From: Balaenoptera acutorostrata
Lineage: Eukaryota; Chordata; Mammalia; Artiodactyla; Balaenopteridae
Direction: 5' to 3'
DNA length: 64,000 nt
NCBI RefSeq assembly: GCF_949987535.1
Contig: NW_026646025.1
Location: 186,001-250,000 of the forward strand
Numbering within the stretch: position 1 is the stretch's first letter; each line of letters opens with the position of its first letter. The notes beneath the pieces are model-generated. The model had not been told where the DNA came from. It did not search any database and saw only the letters and a program-made list of their open reading frames with translations. A program made the position numbers and the translations under genes. Below are positions 57,001-64,000 of the stretch, one piece after another.

Positions 57001-58248
57001 CTTGTCATCACAATGCTCCATGGCCCTTGTCATAACAATGCTCCAGAATTCTTGTCATCACAATGGTCCATGACCATGTCATCACAATTCTCCATGGCTC
57101 GTGTCATCACAATGCTCCAGAATTGTTGTCATCACAAAGTTCCATGACCGTGTCATCACAATGCTACATGACCCTGGTTATCACATTTCTCCATGACCTT
57201 TGTCATCACAAAGCTCTATGTCGCTTTTCATCACAATTTTCAAAGACAACTTTAATCACTATGCTCGCTGACCATTTTCCTCTCATTTCTCTATTGTCAT
57301 TACAATGCCCCATTGCCCCTTTCTTTACAATGCTCCATGATGCCTGTCATCACAATGCTCCATGGCTTTTGTTATCAAAATGCTCCAGGACCAGTTTCAT
57401 CACAATAATCCATCCCACATGTCATCACGGCGCACAATGAAACCTTTCATTACAATGCTCCATGACACTTGTCATCACAATGCTCCATGGCCCTTGTCAA
57501 CACAGTGATCCAGAATTCTTGTCATCACAATGTTCCATTACCATGTCATCACAATTCTCCATTGCATTGGCATCACAAGCTCCAGAATTCTTGTCATCAG
57601 AATGTTCCATGACCGTGCCATCACAATGCTCCATAATTCTTCTCATCACAATGTTCCATGACCGTGTCATCACAATGCTACATGACCCTGTTCATCACAG
57701 TTCTCCATGACCTTTGTCATCACAATGCTCTATGTCGCTTTTCATCACAATTCTAAATGACCACTTTCATCATTATACTCGCTGACCATTTTCATCACAT
57801 TTCTCTATTGTCATTACATTTCCCCATTCCCCTTTCTTCACAATGCTCCATGATGCCTGTCATCACAATGCTCCATGGCTTTTGTTATCACAATGCTCCA
57901 GCACCAGTTTCATCACAATACTCCATCCCCCTTGTCATCACTGTGCACAATGAAACCTCTCGTTACAGTGCTCCATGACACTTGTCATCACAATGCTCCA
58001 TGGCCCTTGTCATCTCAATGCTCCAGAATTCTTGTCATCACAATGTTCCATGATCATGTCATCACAATTCTCCATGTCCCTTGTCATCACAATGCTCCAG
58101 AATTCTTGTCATCAAAATGTTCCATGTCCGTGTCATCACAATGTTCCATGGCCATTGTCATCACAATGCTCCAGAATTCTTGTCATCACAATGTTCCATG
58201 ACCGTGTCATCACAATGTTCCATGGCCATTGTCATCACAATTCTCCAG
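56605..58248 (+). repeat. 1.64-kb segment, copy 2 (partner at 49,195)
   Basis: This is the partner at an offset of 7,410. Small differences are visible, such as ATGGCTCG against ATGGCCCG near 57,095 and GTGTCATCAC against GTGTCTTCAC near 57,150. After 58,248 the copies diverge at a CAATTCTCCAGATTAC monomer. Confidence 0.86.
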
Positions 58249-61134
58249 ATTACTTGTCATCACAATGTTCCATGACCGTTTCATCACAATGCTCCATGGC
58301 CCTTGTCATCACAATGCTCCAGAATTCTTGTCATCACAATGTTCCATGATCGTGTCATCACAATGCCACATGGCCCTTGTCATCACAATGCTCCAGATTT
58401 CTTTTCATCACAATGTTCCATGACCGTGTCATCACATTGCTCCATGGCCTTTGTCATCACAATGCTCCAGAATTCTTGTCATCACAATGTTCCATGACCG
58501 TGTCATCACAATGCTACATGACCCTGTTATCACAGTTCTCCATGACCTTTGTCATCACAATGCTCTATGACGCTTTTCATCACAATTCTCAAAGACCACT
58601 TTAATCACTATGCTCGCTGACCATTTTCATCACATTTCTCTATTGTCATTACAATTCCCCATTGCCTCTTTCTTCACAATGCTCCATGATGCCTGTCGTC
58701 ACAATGCTCCATGGCTTTTGTTATCAAAATGATCCAGGACCAGTTTCATCACAATACTCCATCCCACATGTCATCACGGTGCACAATGAAACCTTTCATT
58801 ACAATGCTACATGACACTTGTCATCACAATGATCCAGAATTCGTGTCATCACAATGTTCCATGACCATGTCATCACAATTCTCCATGGCCCGTGTCATCA
58901 CAATGCTCCAGAATTCTTGTCGTCACAAAGTTCCATGACCGTGTCATCACAATGCTACATGACCCTGGTTATCACAGTTCTCCATGACCTTTGTCATCAC
59001 AAAGCTCTATGTCGCTTTTCATCACAATTCTCAAAGACCACTTTAATCACTAGGCTCGCTGACCATTTTCCTCACATTTCTCTATTGTCATTAAAATTCC
59101 CCATTGCCCCTTTCTTTACAATGCTCCATTATGCCTGTCATCACAATGCTCCATGGCTTTTGTTATCAGAATGCTCCAGGACCAGTTTCATCACAATACT
59201 CCATCCCACATGTCATCACGGTGCACAATGAAACCTTTCATTACAATGCTCCATTACACTTGTCATCACAATGCTCCATGGCCCTTGTCATCACAATGTT
59301 CCATGACCGTGTCATCACAATTCTCCATGGCATTGGCATCACAAGCTCCAGAATTCTTGTCATCAGAATGTTCCATGACCGTGCCATCACAATGCTCCAT
59401 AATTCTTCTCATCACAATGTTCCATGACCGTGTCATCACAATGCTACATGACCCTGGTCATCACAGTTCTCCATGACCTTTGTCATCACAATGCTCTATG
59501 TCGCTTTTCATCACAATTCTAAATGACCACTTTCATCATTATACTCGCTGACCATTTTCATCACATTTCTCTATTGTCATTACATTTCCCCATTCCCCTT
59601 TCTTCACAATGCTCCATGATGCCTGTCATCACAATGCTCCATGGCTTTTGTTATCACAATGCTCCAGCACCAGTTTCATCACAATACTCCATTCCACATG
59701 TCATCACGGTGAACAATGAAACCTTTCATTACAATGCTCCATGACACTTGTCATCACAATGCTCCATGGCCCTTGTCATCACAATGTTCCATGACCGTGT
59801 CATCACAATTCTCCATGGCCTTTGTCATCACAATGCTCCAGAATTCTTGTCATCAAAATGTTCCATGACCGTGTCATCACAATGCTACATGACCCTGGTC
59901 ATCACAGTTCTCCATGACCTTTGTCATCACAATGCTCTATGCCGCTTTTCATCACAATTCTCAATGACCACTTTAATCACTATGCTCGCTGACCATTTTC
60001 ATCACATTTCTCTATTGTTATTACAATTCCCCATGACCCCTTTCTTCACAATGCTTCAGGATGCCTGTCATCACAGTGCTCTATGGCTTTTGTTATCACA
60101 ATGCTCGAGGACCTGTTTCATCACAATACTCCATCCCCCTTGTCATCACGGTGCACAATGAAACCTTTCATTACAATGCTCCATGACACTTGCCATCACA
60201 AAGCTCAATGGCCCTTGTCAAAACAGTGATCCAGAATTCTTGTCATCACAATGTTCCATGATGATGTCATCACAATTCTCCATGGCACTTGTCATCACAA
60301 TGCTCCAGAATTCTTGTCATCACAATGTTCCATGACCGTGTCATCACAATGCTCCAAATTCTTCTCATCACAATGTTCCATGACCGTGTCATCACAATGC
60401 TCCAAATTCTTCTCATCACAATGTTCCATGATCGTGTCATCACAATGCCACATGGCCCTTGTCATCACAATGCTCCAGATTTCTTTTCATCACAATGTTC
60501 CATGACCGTGTCATCACAATGCTCCATGGCCCTTGTCATCACAATGCTCCAGAATTCTTGTCATCACAATGTTCCATGACCGTGTCATCACAATGCTCCA
60601 TGACCCTGGTCATCACAGTTCTCCATGACGTTTCTCATCACAATGCTCTATATCGCTTTTCATCACAATTCTAAATGACCACTTTAATCACTATGCTCGC
60701 TGACCATTTTCATCACATTTCTCTATTGTCATTACAATTCCCCATGGCCCCTTTCTTCACAATGCTCCATGATGCCTGTAATCACAATGCTCCATGGCTT
60801 TTGTTATCAAAATTATCCAGGACCAGTTTCATCACAATACTCCATCCCACATGTCATCACGGTGCACAATGAAACCTTTCATTACAATGCTACATGACAC
60901 TTGTCATCACAATGCTCCAGAATTCGTGTCATCACAATGTTCCATGACCATGTCATCACAATGCTCCATGGCCCTTGTCAACACAGTGCTCCAGAATTCT
61001 TGTCATCACAATGTTCCATTACCATGTCATCACAATTCTCCATGGCATTGGCATCACAAGCTCCAGAATTCTTTTCATCAGAATGTTCCATGACCGTGCC
61101 ATCACAATGCTCCATAATTCTTCTCATCACAATG
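58249..61134 (+). repeat. Mosaic of higher-order units
   Basis: Anchors occur about every 0.4-0.7 kb (near 58,600, 59,034, 59,525, 59,966 and 60,677). The 59,734-60,704 part matches 19,800-20,770 and 61,890-62,860. Exit-block variants include ACCCTGTTATCACAG near 58,523, with two bases lost. No gene or foreign insertion is seen. Confidence 0.78.
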
Positions 61135-62095
61135 TTCCATGACCGTGTCATCACAATGCTACATGACCCTGGTCATCACAGTTCTCCATGACCTTTGTCA
61201 TCACAATGCTCTATGTCGCTTTTCATCACAATTCTAAATGACCACTTTCATCATTATACTCGCTGACCATTTTCATCACATTTCTCTATTGTCATTACAT
61301 TTCCCCATTCCCCTTTCTTCACAATGCTCCATGATGCCTGTCATCACAATGCTCCATGGCTTTTGTTATCACAATGCTCCAGAACCAGTTTCATCACAAT
61401 ACTCCATCCGCCTTGTCATCACTGTGCACAATGAAACCTCTCGTTACAATGCTCCATGACACTTGTCATCACAATGCTCCATGGCCCTTGTCATCACAAT
61501 GTTCCATGACCGTGTCATCACAATTCTCCATGGCCTTTGTCATCACAATGCTCCAGAATTCTTGTCATCAAAATGTTCCATGACCGTGTCATCACAATGC
61601 TACATGACCCTGGTCATCACAGTTCTCCATGACCTTTGTCATCACAATGCTCTATGTCGCTTTTCATCACAATTCTAAATGACCACTTTCATCATTATAC
61701 TCGCTGACCATTTTCATCACATTTCTCTATTGTCATTACATTTCCCCATTCCCCTTTCTTCACAATGCTCCATGATGCCTGTCATCACAATGCTCCATGG
61801 CTTTTGTTATCACAATGCTCCAGCACCAGTTTCATCACAATACTCCATCCCCCTTGTCATCACTGTGCACAATGAAACCTCTCGTTACAATGCTCCATGA
61901 CACTTGTCATCACAATGCTCCATGGCCCTTGTCATCACAATGTTCCATGACCGTGTCATCACAATTCTCCATGGCCTTTGTCATCACAATGCTCCAGAAT
62001 TCTTGTCATCAAAATGTTCCATGACCGTGTCATCACAATGCTACATGACCCTGGTCATCACAGTTCTCCATGACCTTTGTCATCACAATGCTCTA
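61135..62095 (+). repeat. 441-bp higher-order unit, tandem pair
   Basis: Two consecutive units with anchors at 61,240 and 61,681 are spaced 441 bp apart. Copy 1 is about 61,135-61,575, copy 2 about 61,576-62,016, followed by a partial third. Differences are few: CCAGAACCAG against CCAGCACCAG, and CCATCCGCC against CCATCCCCC. Each unit is one anchor, about five filler monomers and one exit block. Confidence 0.86.
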
Positions 62096-62604
62096 TGCCG
62101 CTTTTCATCACAATTCTCAATGACCACTTTAATCACTATGCTCGCTGACCATTTTCATCACATTTCTCTATTGTTATTACAATTCCCCATGACCCCTTTC
62201 TTCACAATGCTCCAGGATGCCTGTCATCACAGTGCTCTATGGCTTTTGTTATCACAATGCTCGAGGACCTGTTTCATCACAATACTCCATCCCCCTTGTC
62301 ATCACGGTGCACAATGAAACCTTTCATTACAATGCTCCATGACACTTGCCATCACAAAGCTCCATGGCCCTTGTCAAAACAGTGATCCAGAATTCTTGTC
62401 ATCACAATGTTCCATGACGATGTCATCACAATTCTCCATGGCACTTTTCATCACAATGCTCCAGAATTCTTGTCATCACAATGTTCCATGACCGTGTCAT
62501 CACAATGCTCCAAATTCTTCTCATCACAATGTTCCATGACCGTGTCATCACAATGCTCCAAATTCTTCTCATCACAATGTTCCATGATCGTGTCATCACA
62601 ATGC

Positions 62605-63480
62605 CACATGGCCCTTGTCATCACAATGCTCCAGATTTCTTTTCATCACAATGTTCCATGACCGTGTCATCACAATGCTCCATGGCCCTTGTCATCACAA
62701 TGCTCCAGAATTCTTGTCATCACAATGTTCCATGACCGTGTCATCACAATGCTCCATGACCCTGGTCATCACAGTTCTCCATGACGTTTCTCATCACAAT
62801 GCTCTATATCGCTTTTCATCACAATTCTAAATGACCACTTTAATCACTATGCTCGCTGACCATTTTCATCACATTTCTCTATTGTCATTACAATTCCCCA
62901 TGGCCCCTTTCTTCACAATGCTCCATGATGCCTGTCATCACAATGCTCCATGGCTTTTGTTATCACAATGCTCCAGCACCAGTTTCATCACAATACTCCA
63001 TCCCCCTTGTCATCACTGTGCACAATGAAACCTCTCGTTACAATGCTCCATGACACTTGTCATCACAATGCTCCATGGCCCTTGTCATCACAATGCTCCA
63101 GATTTCTTTTCATCACAATGTTCCATGACCGTGTCATCACAATGCTCCATGGCCCTTGTCATCACAATGCTCCAGAATTCTTGTCATCACAATGTTCCAT
63201 GACCGTGTCATCACAATGCTCCATGACCCTGGTCATCACAGTTCTCCATGACGTTTCTCATCACAATGCTCTATATCGCTTTTCATCACAATTCTAAATG
63301 ACCACTTTAATCACTATGCTCGCTGACCATTTTCATCACATTTCTCTATTGTCATTACAATTCCCCATGGCCCCTTTCTTCACAATGCTCCATGATGCCT
63401 GTAATCAAAATGCTCCATGGCTTTTGTTATCACAATGCTCCAGGACCAGTTTCATCACAATACTCCATTCCCTATGTCAT
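62605..63480 (+). repeat. 467-bp higher-order unit, tandem pair
   Basis: Sequence from about 62,605 repeats 467 bp later (62,615/63,082 and the anchors 62,833/63,300). The shared exit block has TGACGTTTCTCATC and CTATATCGC. The second copy changes to CCTGTAATCAAAATG near 63,405, where the anchor subtype switches. Confidence 0.84.
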
Positions 63481-64000
63481 CACCTTGCACAATGAAATCT
63501 TTCATTACAATGTTCCATGACACTTGTCATCACAATGCTCCATGGCCCTTGTCATAACAATGCTCCAGAATTCTTGTCATCACAATGTTCCATGACCATG
63601 TCATCACAATTCTCCATGGCCCGTGTCATCACAATGCTCCAGAATTCTTGTCATCACAAAGTTACATGACCGTTTCATCACAATGCTACATGACCCTGGT
63701 TATCACAGTTCTCCATGACCTTTGTCATCACAAAGCTCTATGTCGCTTTTCATCACAATTCTCAAAGACAACTTTAATCACTATGCTCGCTGACCATTTT
63801 CCTCACATTTGTCTATTGTCATTACAATTCCCCATTGCCCCTTTCTTTACAATGCTCCATGATACCTGTCATCACAATGCTCCATGGCTTTTGTTATCAA
63901 AATGATCCAGGACCAGTTTCATCACAATACTCCATCCCACATGTCATCACGGTGCACAATGAAACCTTTCATTACAATGCTACATGACACTTGTCATCAC
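63481..64000 (+). repeat. Array continues to the window end
   Basis: The last 520 bp contain one more higher-order unit (anchor of the GACAACTTTAATCAC subtype near 63,768), similar to the units near 22.7, 33.7 and 46.5 kb. The array runs off the window with no sign of a boundary, so its true length is larger than 64 kb at this end. The same holds at position 1. Confidence 0.85.

Larger units (their letters stand above)
1..64000 (+). repeat. Multi-level satellite array, 24-25 bp monomer
   Basis: The entire window is a head-to-tail array of a 24-25 bp monomer with the conserved core TCATCACAATG and a variable second half such as GCTCCATGGCC, GCTCCAGAATT or GTTCCATGACC. All monomers run in the same direction and no inverted segment was seen. 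At about 24.6 bp per monomer the window holds roughly 2,600 units. No foreign insertion longer than a few bases interrupts it, and no known transposon, rRNA, tRNA or coding domain is recognisable. The + strand is visibly richer in C than in G. CpG is sparse and concentrated at fixed places (the CCGTG of one trimer monomer, and GCTCGCTGAC and GTCGC in the constant blocks). Higher-order organisation makes this a satellite with nested superunits and not a simple minisatellite. I do not recognise the family and cannot assign a species. Family identity would need a search against repeat libraries. Confidence 0.97.

Noticed and set aside
1..64000. CRISPR array
   Set aside because: Periodic repeats are present, but there are no unique spacers. 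The between-core segments are themselves repeats of 12-14 bp, and there are no cas genes.
1..64000. Centromeric satellite with a CENP-B box
   Set aside because: I saw no match to the TTCG...CGGG pattern. Centromere function cannot be claimed from sequence alone.
1..64000. Telomeric or subtelomeric simple repeat
   Set aside because: No TTAGGG-like or other short telomere repeat occurs in the window.
1..64000. Promoters, terminators, ribosome binding sites or riboswitches
   Set aside because: Any match would recur hundreds of times as part of the monomer, and there is no gene for it to serve.
1..64000. Inverted repeats or cruciform-forming arms
   Set aside because: Only six-base palindromes within monomers (GAATTC, CCATGG) were seen. 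No long inverted arms exist because all monomers share one orientation.

Overview
The whole 64-kb window is one uninterrupted, unidirectional tandem-repeat (satellite) array. I found no gene, RNA gene, transposon, CRISPR array or promoter that can be supported. The basic unit is a 24-25 bp monomer built around the core TCATCACAATG, followed by a variable second half (GCTCCATGGCC, GCTCCAGAATT, GTTCCATGACC and others). About 2,600 monomers fill the window, all in the same orientation. Many short open frames exist on the + strand, but they come from the low stop density of the monomer. Overlapping frames give the same peptides, and one-base indels between repeat copies are tolerated, so I annotate no CDS.

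The repeat is organised at several levels. (1) The 24-25 bp monomer. (2) A 25+24+25 = 74 bp trimer, common in the variable parts. (3) Higher-order units of about 367 to 909 bp, with one outlier near 1.75 kb. Each unit opens with a fairly constant run of nine distinctive monomers of about 225 bp (called here the anchor block), then a variable number of trimers, then a constant exit block of about 100 bp. (4) Superunits of 441, 467, 618, 1,056, 1,960, 3,412 and 8,320 bp. (5) Blocks of 4-10 kb duplicated 7-15 kb apart.

Layout: 1-16,441 holds two near-identical copies of an 8.32-kb superunit plus the start of a third; the second copy carries a 391-bp deletion. 16,442-18,660 is a mosaic of higher-order units. 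18,661-19,225 is a clearly diverged monomer island that is not homogenised with the rest. 19,226-25,869 is mosaic again, with a 956-bp segment also present at 17.4 kb. 25,870-36,395 (block A), 40,666-49,231 (block B) and about 52,945-57,000 (block C) are paralogous and carry three, two and one copies of a 1,960-bp superunit. Between A and B (36,396-40,665) trimers are expanded and a 618-bp repeat occurs. 49,195-50,838 is repeated at 56,605-58,248. 51,150-53,360 is a 1,056-bp tandem pair. 58,250-64,000 has 2,156-, 441- and 467-bp duplications and shares a 0.97-kb segment with 19.8 kb.

Such a multi-level tandem array points to a eukaryotic heterochromatic, pericentromeric or subtelomeric locus from a long-read assembly. 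The sequence alone does not identify the lineage. Nothing here works as a gene pathway. The biology to read from it is how the array evolves: unequal exchange, whole-monomer gain and loss, and recent block amplification. Repeat-block boundaries below were read by eye and may be off by tens of bases.
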